Positions 1 to 7,455 of a DNA stretch of 44,783 bases are shown here, piece after piece. Each line of letters starts with the position of its first letter. The first letter of the stretch is position 1. The DNA comes from CAZEIW01 sp964512305. Lineage in GTDB: Bacteria; Pseudomonadota; Gammaproteobacteria; Burkholderiales; Burkholderiaceae_F. The stretch spans positions 1 through 44,783 of the forward strand of contig CAZEIW010000108.1 in NCBI GenBank assembly GCA_964512305.1, read 5' to 3'. The notes beneath the pieces are model-generated. The model was not told the DNA's origin, made no database searches, and saw only the letters and a list, made by a program, of their open reading frames with translations. Position numbers and translations under genes: made by a program.

Positions 1-33
1 GCGCCGGAGCTCCGCTGCGCACCCTCACCCCCA

Positions 34-172
34 CCCCTCTCCCGCAGGCGGGAGAGGGGAGTTTTTTGCGGCTCTCCCGCAGGCGGGAGAGGGGAGTTTT
101 TGCGGCGCTCCCGCACGGCGGGAGAGGGGAGTTTCTTGCGGCGCTCCCGCTGCGCGGCAGAGGGGAGTTCTT
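34..172. repeat. Four tandem palindromic units (REP-like)
   Basis: Four head-to-tail copies of a unit of about 35 bp (periods 35, 35 and 36). The first is a perfect 12-bp inverted repeat (34-45 against 48-59, 2-nt loop) followed by six T on the plus strand; the later copies decay progressively. The last copy runs into the stop codon of the sulfurtransferase gene at 171-173. A plus-strand hairpin followed by T resembles an intrinsic terminator, so the array may end transcription entering from the left as well as being a REP-type repeat. The same palindrome recurs elsewhere in the window. Confidence 0.85.
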
Positions 173-1037
173 ACGGCGTGGAGCCGGTCGCCACTTCCCG
201 GCGCGGATCGGTGATCCATCCGCTCCAGGAGTCGGGGTACAGCGCTGCGCCGGCGAGGCCGGCGTGGCTGAGGGCGAGCAGGTCATGGCAGGCGGTGACG
301 CCCGAGCCGCAGTAGACCGCGGTTTGCGCGGCGCTTCGCCCGGCGAGCAGCGCATCGAACTCGGCTCGCAGCGCCGCCGCCGGCTTGAAGCGGCCGTCGG
401 CACCGAGGTTGGTCTGCCAGAAGCGGTTGATCGCGCCGGGTATGTGGCCGCCGGCCGGATCGATCGTCTCGTTGAGCCCGGCATAGCGGTCCGGCGCGCG
501 GGCATCCAGCAGCAGGCGGCCCGGGTCGCGGCCGATCCGGCCGGCCGTGTCGGCATCGACGGTCGGCTCCAGCGAGGTGCCGGCCTCGAAGTCGCCGCGC
601 GGCGGCTGCGGGGGCTGCGCCGAGACCGGGAAGCCGTGCTGCTGCCACGCCTGCAAACCGCCGTCGAGCAGCGCAACGCGGTCGTGGCCGAGCCAGCGCG
701 CCAGCCACCACAGCCGCGCGGCGTAGGAGCCGCCGCTCGCGTCGTAGACGACGATCTGCGTCCCGCGGCCGATCCCCCACTCCCGGAAGCGCTGGGCGAG
801 CTTCGCGCGTGCCGGCAGCGGATGCCGCCCGCTGCCGGCGGTTCTCGGGCCGGAGAGGTCGTCGTCGAGATGGGCGAACACGGCGCCGGGCAGGTGCGAC
901 TGCGCGTAGGCCTCGGCGCCCGAGCGCGGCTTGGCGAGGTCGTGCCGGCAGTCGACGATGCGCCAGGCAGGATCGTCCAGGTGGAGGCGGACGGTTTCCG
1001 CGTCGACCAGCGTGCGATAGGCGGTTGAGTCGTTCAT
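171..1037 (-). CDS. sseA: 3-mercaptopyruvate/thiosulfate sulfurtransferase
   Basis: A 288-residue two-domain rhodanese-family protein that transfers sulfane sulfur from 3-mercaptopyruvate or thiosulfate to an acceptor such as cyanide or a thiol, probably in the cytoplasm. The N-terminal inactive rhodanese domain covers about residues 8-135 and the catalytic one about 160-285. The active-site loop CGSGVTA is the mercaptopyruvate-type signature rather than the CRxGxR of classical rhodanese. The ATG overlaps the TGA of the upstream EamA transporter as ATGA (1034-1037), so the two are probably translationally coupled. The stop codon lies inside the last unit of the tandem palindromic repeat. The family is certain; substrate preference is inferred from the loop. 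Confidence 0.9.
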   Translation of the reverse strand: MNDSTAYRTLVDAETVRLHLDDPAWRIVDCRHDLAKPRSGAEAYAQSHLPGAVFAHLDDDLSGPRTAGSGRHPLPARAKLAQRFREWGIGRGTQIVVYDASGGSYAARLWWLARWLGHDRVALLDGGLQAWQQHGFPVSAQPPQPPRGDFEAGTSLEPTVDADTAGRIGRDPGRLLLDARAPDRYAGLNETIDPAGGHIPGAINRFWQTNLGADGRFKPAAALRAEFDALLAGRSAAQTAVYCGSGVTACHDLLALSHAGLAGAALYPDSWSGWITDPRREVATGSTP

Positions 1038-1936
1038 GTTCGGTCCGGCAATCCTTCGGCGATGGGTTGGGCGGGCGCGGCGGCGCGCGCGCGCGCCGCG
1101 ATCAGCGCGGTGGCCGCGATCGCGGCGCCGATGATCAGCACGATGCCGATCCAGCTGCCGCCGGGCATCCGGTCGTCGAAGACGGCGTTGCCGAGAATCG
1201 ACGCGAACACGATCGCGGAGAACTGCAGGTTCGCGGTCAGCAGCGCATGGCCGCGGCCGTAGGCTCGCGTCATCGCGAGTTGCGCCAGCGTCGCCGAGAC
1301 GCCGACGCCGAGCAGCAACAGCAGGCCGCGACCGTTGTGGATCGAAAAGCCGGTGACCAGGGTGCCCGCGAGGCCGAGCACCGCGCCGACCAGCGAAAAA
1401 TAGAACACGGTGCGCCACTCGGGCTCGCCGCGCCGGCCGAGATCGCGCACGTGCCAGTAGGCGACCGCCGACAGCAGCCCGGAGCCCAGCCCGATCAGCG
1501 CTCCGGGCAACTGGCCGGCGCCGAAGCTCGGCTGCAGCACCAGCGACACGCCGGCGAAGCCGATCGCGATCGTGACAAGGAGCATCATGTTGAGCGGGCG
1601 GCCCACGGCCAGGGCGGCGGCGATCGAGAAGCAGGCGACGAACAGCGGCGAGGTGTAGTTCAGCGTGATCGCGGTCGCCAGCGGCAGCATGCTGGTCGCA
1701 TAGAACCACATCGCGAGCGACAGCGTGCCGACGGCGCCGCGCCGCAGGTGCACCCACGGCAGCGAGGTGCGTAGCGACAGGCCGCGGGCGCGCACGAACA
1801 AGCCCAGCGCCACGGTCCCGAACAGCGAGCGGTAGAAGACGATCTCGGCAACCGCATAGCGGCTCGCGGCCAGCTTCACGCATACGCCCATGACCGCGAA
1901 CAGCAGTGCCGCCAGCAGCATCCACAGCGATTGCAT
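1034..1936 (-). CDS. EamA/DMT-family inner-membrane transporter
   Basis: A 300-residue protein made almost wholly of hydrophobic segments, about ten transmembrane helices in two EamA-type repeats (near residues 5-135 and 145-285). The drug/metabolite transporter superfamily exports metabolites or amino acids, but the substrate cannot be read from sequence. The first repeat contains the typical sequence AEIVFYRSLFG. It starts at ATG 1936 and its TGA overlaps the sulfurtransferase ATG by 4 bp, which suggests a two-gene operon. It is divergent from xseB, with 61 bp between the two starts. Confidence 0.87.
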   Translation of the reverse strand: MQSLWMLLAALLFAVMGVCVKLAASRYAVAEIVFYRSLFGTVALGLFVRARGLSLRTSLPWVHLRRGAVGTLSLAMWFYATSMLPLATAITLNYTSPLFVACFSIAAALAVGRPLNMMLLVTIAIGFAGVSLVLQPSFGAGQLPGALIGLGSGLLSAVAYWHVRDLGRRGEPEWRTVFYFSLVGAVLGLAGTLVTGFSIHNGRGLLLLLGVGVSATLAQLAMTRAYGRGHALLTANLQFSAIVFASILGNAVFDDRMPGGSWIGIVLIIGAAIAATALIAARARAAAPAQPIAEGLPDRT

Positions 1937-1997
1937 CGTGGCGCCAGTTTAGCCGGCCGGAGACGCCGCTCGTCCGGGCTAGAATGCGCGTTACCGC

Positions 1998-2324
1998 ATG
2001 GCCAAGAATTCCGATCCCAAGCCCGCCGATCCCAAGCCCGTCGACGAGCTGACGTTCGAGCAGGCACTCGACGAGCTCGATGCACTGGTGCGCCGGATGG
2101 AATCGGGCGCGCTGGGGCTCGACGAGTCGATTGCCGCGTATCGGCGCGGCGCTGCGCTGGCGACCTACTGCCAGTCGCGGCTTAACGCGGCCGAACAGCA
2201 GATCCGGAAGCTCGACGGCGAGGTGCTCAGGACGCTCGAGCCGGACGAGCTGCGGGGCGGTGCGGGAACAGCCGGCGCCGATGGCGGCGAGGACGGCGGC
2301 CAGGATCGTGGTCAGCAGGCCTGA
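1998..2324 (+). CDS. xseB: Exodeoxyribonuclease VII small subunit
   Basis: A 108-residue protein whose core (about residues 16-82) is the XseB helical hairpin: LTFEQALDELDALVRRMESG, then LDESIAAYRRGA and a helix ending in a Q-rich stretch. With XseA it forms ExoVII, which degrades single-stranded DNA to oligonucleotides. It opens the xseB-ispA-dxs cluster, an order conserved in many proteobacteria; the partner gene xseA lies 25 kb away at 27400. The N-terminus has a short repeat of DPKP, and the C-terminal 25 residues are G/D/Q-rich and beyond the usual family length of about 80 residues. Confidence 0.92.
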   Translation: MAKNSDPKPADPKPVDELTFEQALDELDALVRRMESGALGLDESIAAYRRGAALATYCQSRLNAAEQQIRKLDGEVLRTLEPDELRGGAGTAGADGGEDGGQDRGQQA

Positions 2325-2349
2325 TGCCGGCCCGGCCGGCGGACCGATC

Positions 2350-3288
2350 ATGAACGGGATGGAAAGCGGGACAACCTCGGTCGAACCGGCGTCGGACGCG
2401 CCGGCGCTCGAGCACTGGATGCGCGAGAAAATGGCGCGCTTCGAGCGCTTCGCGGACTCGTGCCTTCCGCCGCAAGCGCGCGAGCCTCAGCGCCTGCATG
2501 CGGCGATGCGCTACGCGGTGCTCGAAGGCGGCAAGCGGATCCGGCCGCTGCTCGCTTATGCCGCGGGCGAGGCCGCCGCGGCCGACCCGGCGGCGGTCGA
2601 CCACGTCGCGCTGGCGGTGGAATTCGTGCACGTGTACTCGCTGGTGCACGACGACCTGCCGTGCATGGACGACGACGTGCTGCGGCGGGGCAAGCCGACG
2701 GTCCACGTCGCGTTCGACGAGGCGACGGCGATGCTCACCGGCGACGCCCTGCAGGCCGAGGCTTTCAAGGCCCTGGCCGACGCGCCGCTGGCTGCCGAGG
2801 CGCGCGCCGGGCTGATGCGCGAGCTCGCCCATGCTTCGGGGACCGAGGGCATGTGCGGTGGACAGGCGATCGACCTCGCCGCGGTGGGTCGTTCGATGAG
2901 CGTGGCCGAGCTCGAGCGGATGCACCGGATGAAGACTGGCGCGCTGCTGCGCGCATCGGTGATCATGGGGGCGCTGGCGGGGATGGCCGATGCGCCGTTG
3001 CGCGCGGCACTGGAGCGGTACGCGGCCGCGGTCGGGCTGGCGTTCCAGATCGTCGACGATATCCTGGACGTCGAGTCGACCTCGGTCGAGCTCGGCAAGA
3101 CCGCGGGCAAGGACCGGGCGCAGAACAAGCCCACCTACGTCTCCGTGGTCGGAATGGAGGCTGCCAAGGCATGGGCGGAGAGGCTGCGCAACACCGCGCT
3201 CGACGCGCTGAACGGGCCCGGCACGGCGGCGCCGCGCACGCTGCGGCTGCGCCAGCTGGCCGACCTGATCGTGCTGCGCCGGAACTGA
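2350..3288 (+). CDS. ispA: Farnesyl diphosphate synthase (polyprenyl synthetase)
   Basis: A 312-residue class I prenyltransferase that condenses isopentenyl diphosphate with dimethylallyl and geranyl diphosphate to give farnesyl diphosphate, precursor of undecaprenyl phosphate and quinone side chains. The first Asp-rich motif DDLPCMD is at about residues 101-107 and the second, DDILD, at about 236-240; GGKRIRP near 60-66 binds diphosphate. The start chosen is ATG 2350, 25 bp after xseB. ATG 2359 is an in-frame alternative and neither has a strong ribosome site. It sits between xseB and dxs, so one transcript would supply both early and late steps of isoprenoid synthesis. Confidence 0.93.
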   Translation: MNGMESGTTSVEPASDAPALEHWMREKMARFERFADSCLPPQAREPQRLHAAMRYAVLEGGKRIRPLLAYAAGEAAAADPAAVDHVALAVEFVHVYSLVHDDLPCMDDDVLRRGKPTVHVAFDEATAMLTGDALQAEAFKALADAPLAAEARAGLMRELAHASGTEGMCGGQAIDLAAVGRSMSVAELERMHRMKTGALLRASVIMGALAGMADAPLRAALERYAAAVGLAFQIVDDILDVESTSVELGKTAGKDRAQNKPTYVSVVGMEAAKAWAERLRNTALDALNGPGTAAPRTLRLRQLADLIVLRRN

Positions 3289-3343
3289 GGCGGACCGGCG
3301 ATGCGTTCCGCAACGGCTTCCGACGGCTGGTGACGACCGTGAA

Positions 3344-5242
3344 ATGAGCTCCCTTCTGAACTCGATCGACACCCCCGCCGACCTGAGGCGGCTGGAGCGC
3401 TCGCAGCTGGCCCGGCTCGCCGACGACCTGCGCGCATTCCTGCTCGATTCCGTGGCGCGCACGGGCGGCCACCTGAGCTCCAACCTGGGCACGGTCGAGC
3501 TGACGATCGCGCTGCACTACGTGTTCGACACGCCCGAAGACCGGATCATCTGGGATGTCGGGCACCAGACCTACGGCCACAAGGTGCTGACCGGCCGGCG
3601 CGAGGCGATGAAATCGCTGCGCCAGTTCGGCGGCATCTCCGGCTTCCCGCGCCGGCTCGAATCGGTCTACGACACGTTCGGCACCGCGCACTCGTCGACG
3701 TCGATCTCGGCGGCGCTCGGCATGGCGGTCGCCGCGCGCAATCGAGGCGAGTCGCGGCACTGCATCGCGGTGATCGGCGATGGCGCGATGTCGGCGGGCC
3801 AGGCCTACGAGGCCCTGAACAATGCCGGCGTGATCGACGACCTGCGCCTGCTCGTGATCCTGAACGACAACGACATGTCGATCTCGCCCGCGGTCGGCGG
3901 CCTCAACCGCTACCTTGCGCGCCTGCTGAGCGGCAAGTTCTACGCCGCCGCCAAGAGCGCGGGCAAGCAGGTGCTCAAGCACCTGCCGCCGGTGTTCGAG
4001 CTGGCGCGCAAGTTCGAGGAGCACGCCAAGGGCATGGTGGTGCCGGGCACGCTGTTCGAGGAGTTCGGCTTCAACTACATCGGCCCGATCGACGGCCACG
4101 ATCTCGATTCGCTGGTGCCGACGCTGCAGAACCTGCGCGGGCTGTCGGGCCCGCAGTTCCTGCACGTCGTGACGCGCAAGGGGCAGGGCTACAAGCTGGC
4201 CGAGGCCGATCCCGTGCTCTACCACGGGCCCGGGAAGTTCGACCCCAGCGTGGGGATCCGTCCTTCGGCGCCGGCGCAGCCGACCTACACGCAGGTGTTC
4301 GGCGACTGGCTGTGCGACATGGCGGCGGCCGACCCGCGCCTGATCGGCATCACGCCCGCGATGCGCGAGGGCTCGGGGCTGGTGCGCTTCGAGCGGGAGT
4401 ACCCGGACCGCTACTTCGACGTCGGCATCGCGGAGCAGCACGCGCTCACGTTCGCCGCCGGCCTGGCCTGCGAGGGCTTCAGGCCGGTGGTCGCCATCTA
4501 CTCGACGTTCCTGCAGCGGGCGTACGACCAGCTGATCCACGACATCGCGATACAGGATCTGCCGGTGACGTTCGCGCTCGACCGCGGCGGACTGGTCGGC
4601 GCCGACGGCGCGACGCACCATGGCGCGTTCGACCTCTCGTATCTGCGCTGCATCCCGAACCTGGTCGTGATGGCGCCGAGCGACGAGAACGAATGCCGGC
4701 AGATGCTCAGCACCGCGTTCGGCCACGACGGTCCCGCGGCGGTGCGCTATCCGCGCGGCGCCGGCGTCGGACGCGCGGTCGAGCGCACGCTCGAGCGGAT
4801 CCCGATCGGCACCGCGGAGATCCGGCGCGAGTCGCGCGCGCGGCCCGGCGGACGCATTGCGATCCTCGCTTTCGGAACCCTGCTGCATCCGGCACTGGCG
4901 GCGGCGGCCGCCATCGACGCCACCGTCGTCAACATGCGCTTCGTCAAGCCGCTCGACCTCGAGACGCTCGGTCGGGTGGCCGGCAGCCACGATGCGCTGG
5001 TGAGCGTCGAGGAGAACGTTGTCGCGGGCGGTGCCGGCAGCGCCTGCGCCGAGGCCCTGGCGCAGCTGGGGGTCCTGCGGCCGCTGCTGCAGCTGGGACT
5101 TCCCGACCGCTTCATCGATCACGGCGACCATGCGCGTCTGCTGGCCGCCGAGGGGCTGGACGCGGCAGGCATCGAGCGCTCGATCCGGGCGCGCTTCGGC
5201 GACCTGCTGCGCGAGCCGCGCCTGGTCAAGACTGCCGGTTGA
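3344..5242 (+). CDS. dxs: 1-deoxy-D-xylulose-5-phosphate synthase
   Basis: A 632-residue thiamine-diphosphate enzyme that condenses pyruvate and glyceraldehyde 3-phosphate, the first and flux-controlling step of the MEP pathway. The N-terminal TPP domain has GGHLSSNLG near residue 41 and the GDG motif near 145-147 (IGDGAMSAGQAYEALNNAG). The pyrimidine-binding transketolase domain has the catalytic-Glu motif DVGIAEQHA, followed by a C-terminal transketolase domain. The length fits the family (about 620). It lies 55 bp after ispA on the same strand and converges with a small hypothetical gene with a 33-bp gap. Confidence 0.96.
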   Translation: MSSLLNSIDTPADLRRLERSQLARLADDLRAFLLDSVARTGGHLSSNLGTVELTIALHYVFDTPEDRIIWDVGHQTYGHKVLTGRREAMKSLRQFGGISGFPRRLESVYDTFGTAHSSTSISAALGMAVAARNRGESRHCIAVIGDGAMSAGQAYEALNNAGVIDDLRLLVILNDNDMSISPAVGGLNRYLARLLSGKFYAAAKSAGKQVLKHLPPVFELARKFEEHAKGMVVPGTLFEEFGFNYIGPIDGHDLDSLVPTLQNLRGLSGPQFLHVVTRKGQGYKLAEADPVLYHGPGKFDPSVGIRPSAPAQPTYTQVFGDWLCDMAAADPRLIGITPAMREGSGLVRFEREYPDRYFDVGIAEQHALTFAAGLACEGFRPVVAIYSTFLQRAYDQLIHDIAIQDLPVTFALDRGGLVGADGATHHGAFDLSYLRCIPNLVVMAPSDENECRQMLSTAFGHDGPAAVRYPRGAGVGRAVERTLERIPIGTAEIRRESRARPGGRIAILAFGTLLHPALAAAAAIDATVVNMRFVKPLDLETLGRVAGSHDALVSVEENVVAGGAGSACAEALAQLGVLRPLLQLGLPDRFIDHGDHARLLAAEGLDAAGIERSIRARFGDLLREPRLVKTAG

Positions 5243-5275
5243 TCGCGGTGGATTCCCGGCCGCGGCCGGGGTGAC

Positions 5276-5704
5276 CTAGCGCCGCTTGGGGACTTCGTCC
5301 CAGACGTCGCGGCCGCTGGTGGCGGACCGATACTCGGCGCCGTAGATGCTTGCCATCGAGCGCTGCGGCCGCTGCGGCATCAGCAGCTGATGGATCTGGG
5401 CCAGCAGCATCAGCTCCGACATCGTTTCGGGATCGAGCGGCGTCTGGGTGCCATCCGCCAGCCACAGGCGGTCGAAGTACCGGTTCATCTCCGGGTGGCC
5501 CCAGAGAAGCGATATCGCCTGCGCCATTTTCGGATAGCGCGCCTCGAGCACCGAGCGCGGATCGCCGCTCGGCAGCCCGCCGCGGGTCGGACGCACGGGG
5601 TCGTTGGCAGCCGTCACCGTCGCCGGGCGCGCCATGCGCCCGGCATTGCCCAACGCCTGCGCAAAGGGATCGAAGGAGCGGTACCGGTTCACCATGGGTA
5701 CCAT
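5276..5704 (-). CDS. Hypothetical protein (142 aa), convergent with dxs
   Basis: I do not recognise a family. From ATG 5704 it gives 142 residues: a conserved-looking start (NRYRSFDPFAQALGNAGR), a polar middle, then a predicted helical part with ARYPKMAQAISLLWGHPEMN and FDRLWLADGT, and a basic end. There is no signal peptide or membrane segment. ATG 5695 is an alternative start three codons later, and an upstream start at 5752 would add 16 residues. Base composition matches the neighbours. It stands alone, facing dxs and downstream of the YajQ-like gene on the same strand, with 189 bp between them. It is likely real because of codon bias and a clean start and stop. Confidence 0.6.
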   Translation of the reverse strand: MVPMVNRYRSFDPFAQALGNAGRMARPATVTAANDPVRPTRGGLPSGDPRSVLEARYPKMAQAISLLWGHPEMNRYFDRLWLADGTQTPLDPETMSELMLLAQIHQLLMPQRPQRSMASIYGAEYRSATSGRDVWDEVPKRR

Positions 5705-5893
5705 CTTAAGGGTAATCCGAAGGAGCAGACCGGTAACTGCTGAGCATTCCACGCGGATGGCCGTCGGATGACGACAAGCGGTCGATCTGGCGGGATGAGC
5801 GGTCGGTTCCGGGCCTCAAGTGAGGCCGTCAGGCGCCGAAGACCGTCGTACGGGGGTGACGGATCCGAGGCCGCGGTGCGCCTGCCGCGCCGC

Positions 5894-6382
5894 TCAGTCG
5901 CGGAAGTTGTCGAAACCGATCGGGACTTCGGTCACCTCCGCGCGCAGCTGGGCGATGCATTGCTGCAGCGCGTCCTTCTTGGCGCCGCTGATCCGGACCG
6001 CGTCGCCCTGGATGCTCGCGGTCAGCTTCGACCGGCTGTCCTTCACCATCTGCACGATGCGTTTGGCGAGAACCGTCTCCAGCCCGCTGCGCACGGTGAG
6101 CACCTGCTTGAGCTTGTCCGCGCCGATCTTCTCCGGCTTGGCGTCGAGGGGCAGGAAGCGCAGGTCCACGTTGCGCTTGGCGAGCTTCGACAGCAGCACA
6201 TCGCGCACCTGACCGAGCTTGAACTCGTCGTCGCCGAACAGGGTTAGCGCGAGCTCCGCCTGCTCGACGCGCGCGTCGGACCCCTTGAAGTCGAAACGGT
6301 TCGAGATTTCGCGGTTGGCCTGATCGACCGCATTGTGGATCTCGACCAGGTTGGGCTTGCAGACGACGTCGAACGATGGCAT
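5894..6382 (-). CDS. YajQ-family nucleotide-binding protein
   Basis: A 162-residue protein matching the YajQ family throughout: PSFDVVCKPNLVEIHNAVDQ at the N-terminus, then NRFDFKG and a C-terminal end VPIGFDNFRD. Family members have two RRM-like ferredoxin folds; some bind cyclic di-GMP and act with a LysR regulator on virulence genes (shown in Xanthomonas), and others bind GTP/ATP or tRNA. The role here is inferred only from family. It diverges from murB with just 22 bp between the two start codons, so the two promoters must overlap the coding sequences or each other. Confidence 0.93.
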   Translation of the reverse strand: MPSFDVVCKPNLVEIHNAVDQANREISNRFDFKGSDARVEQAELALTLFGDDEFKLGQVRDVLLSKLAKRNVDLRFLPLDAKPEKIGADKLKQVLTVRSGLETVLAKRIVQMVKDSRSKLTASIQGDAVRISGAKKDALQQCIAQLRAEVTEVPIGFDNFRD

Positions 6383-6392
6383 CGGCGCTTCC

Positions 6393-6398
6393 TATAAT
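6393..6398 (+). promoter_or_regulatory. Candidate murB -10 element
   Basis: A perfect TATAAT lies seven bases upstream of the murB ATG at 6405, in the 22-bp gap between divergent yajQ-like and murB starts. With usual spacing the transcript would begin at or within two bases of the ATG, so murB may be leaderless from this promoter. No good -35 hexamer is visible 16-18 bp upstream (that DNA codes for the yajQ-like N-terminus). The sequence is strikingly AT-rich for this genome, but the function is inference. Confidence 0.45.
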
Positions 6399-6404
6399 CG
6401 GACG

Positions 6405-7430
6405 ATGCCGTTGATACTCCAGGAGCGCGTTTCGCTCAAGCCGTTCAACGCGTTCGGGGTGGACGCGCGCGCGGCATTCTTCGCGCGCGTCATGCGCGTG
6501 GAGCACCTGGCCGCCATCGAGGCCGAGCGGCGCCTGCTGGGCGTGCCGCGAATCGTGCTGGGCGGCGGCACCAATGTCCTGTTCGCCGCCGATTTCGACG
6601 GCCTGGTCGTCAAGATCGACCTGCCGGGGCTGCGTGCCGCGGGCGAGACCGGGGACGACTGGCTGGTCGAGGTGGGTGCGGGCGAGGACTGGCACTCGAC
6701 GGTCGAACGCCTGATCTCGTGCGGGCGGCCCGGCCTCGAAAACCTCGCGCTGATCCCGGGGCAGGCCGGCGCCGCGCCGATCCAGAACATCGGCGCCTAC
6801 GGCCTCGAGCTCGCGGAGCGCTTCCAGGCCCTGAGCGCGTGGGACGCCGAGACGCGCCGCGTGGTCGACATGACTCCCGAGGAGTGCGACTTCGGCTACC
6901 GAGACAGCGTCTTCAAGCACCGGTTCGCGGGCGGCCGGCGCGTCGTGCTCGGGATGACGCTGCGACTGCCCAAGCGCTGGGAGCCGGCGGTCGGCTATGC
7001 GGAGCTGGCGCGCGAACTGTCGCAGCGCGGCGCGGCACAGCCCGACGCGCGCGCGATCTTCGACGCCGTGTGCGCGCTGCGCCGGCGCAAGCTGCCGGAC
7101 CCGTCCACGCTCGGCAATGCCGGCTCCTTCTTCAAGAATCCGATCGTCACGCGCGAGCGGCGCACCGCGCTGCTCGAGCGCTTCCCCTCTCTCGTCAGCT
7201 ACGCGCTGCCCGGCGGAACCTTCAAGCTCGCCGCCGGATGGCTGATCGAGGCGAGCGGCCTGAAGGGAGTGACCCGTGGGCGCGCCGGCGTCTACGAGCG
7301 CCAGGCGCTGGTGCTGGTCAACCGCGGCGGCGCCACCGGGCGCGAGATCCTCGACCTCGCGCGCGAGGTCCAGGCCAAGGTGTTCGAGCGCTTCGGCGTC
7401 GCGCTCGAACCGGAAACCGTGATCGTGTAG
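6405..7430 (+). CDS. murB: UDP-N-acetylenolpyruvoylglucosamine reductase
   Basis: A 341-residue FAD enzyme that reduces UDP-GlcNAc-enolpyruvate with NADPH to UDP-MurNAc, the second committed step of peptidoglycan synthesis. The FAD-binding part has LGGGTNVLF (about residues 52-60) and the QNIGAYG motif near 127. The reductase part has the NAGSFFKNP motif, whose Ser is the proton donor, and the C-terminal EPETVIV end with the conserved Glu. It is a type I MurB by length and motifs. The start is ATG 6405; there is no purine-rich ribosome site in the 22 bases upstream, consistent with a leaderless message. argG follows 25 bp later on the same strand. Confidence 0.95.
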   Translation: MPLILQERVSLKPFNAFGVDARAAFFARVMRVEHLAAIEAERRLLGVPRIVLGGGTNVLFAADFDGLVVKIDLPGLRAAGETGDDWLVEVGAGEDWHSTVERLISCGRPGLENLALIPGQAGAAPIQNIGAYGLELAERFQALSAWDAETRRVVDMTPEECDFGYRDSVFKHRFAGGRRVVLGMTLRLPKRWEPAVGYAELARELSQRGAAQPDARAIFDAVCALRRRKLPDPSTLGNAGSFFKNPIVTRERRTALLERFPSLVSYALPGGTFKLAAGWLIEASGLKGVTRGRAGVYERQALVLVNRGGATGREILDLAREVQAKVFERFGVALEPETVIV

Positions 7431-7455
7431 CAACACTTCGAAAGCATCCAGCGCC

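Noticed and set aside
34..172. CRISPR-like array at the left edge
   Set aside because: The units are directly adjacent palindromes with no unique spacers, and no cas genes are present.
171..2351. A single 726-residue protein covering the sulfurtransferase and upstream DNA
   Set aside because: Only the last 288 residues have homology. The upstream part is antisense to xseB and out of frame with the EamA gene, and the real start overlaps the EamA stop.
2963..5131. A 722-codon open frame antisense to dxs, and similar long antisense frames over hppA (20643-22949), the decarboxylase (11836-13707) and clpA (33520-34788)
   Set aside because: Long stop-free antisense frames are expected at this GC content. 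They are rich in Arg, Ala and Gly, show no family motifs, and lie opposite well-supported genes.
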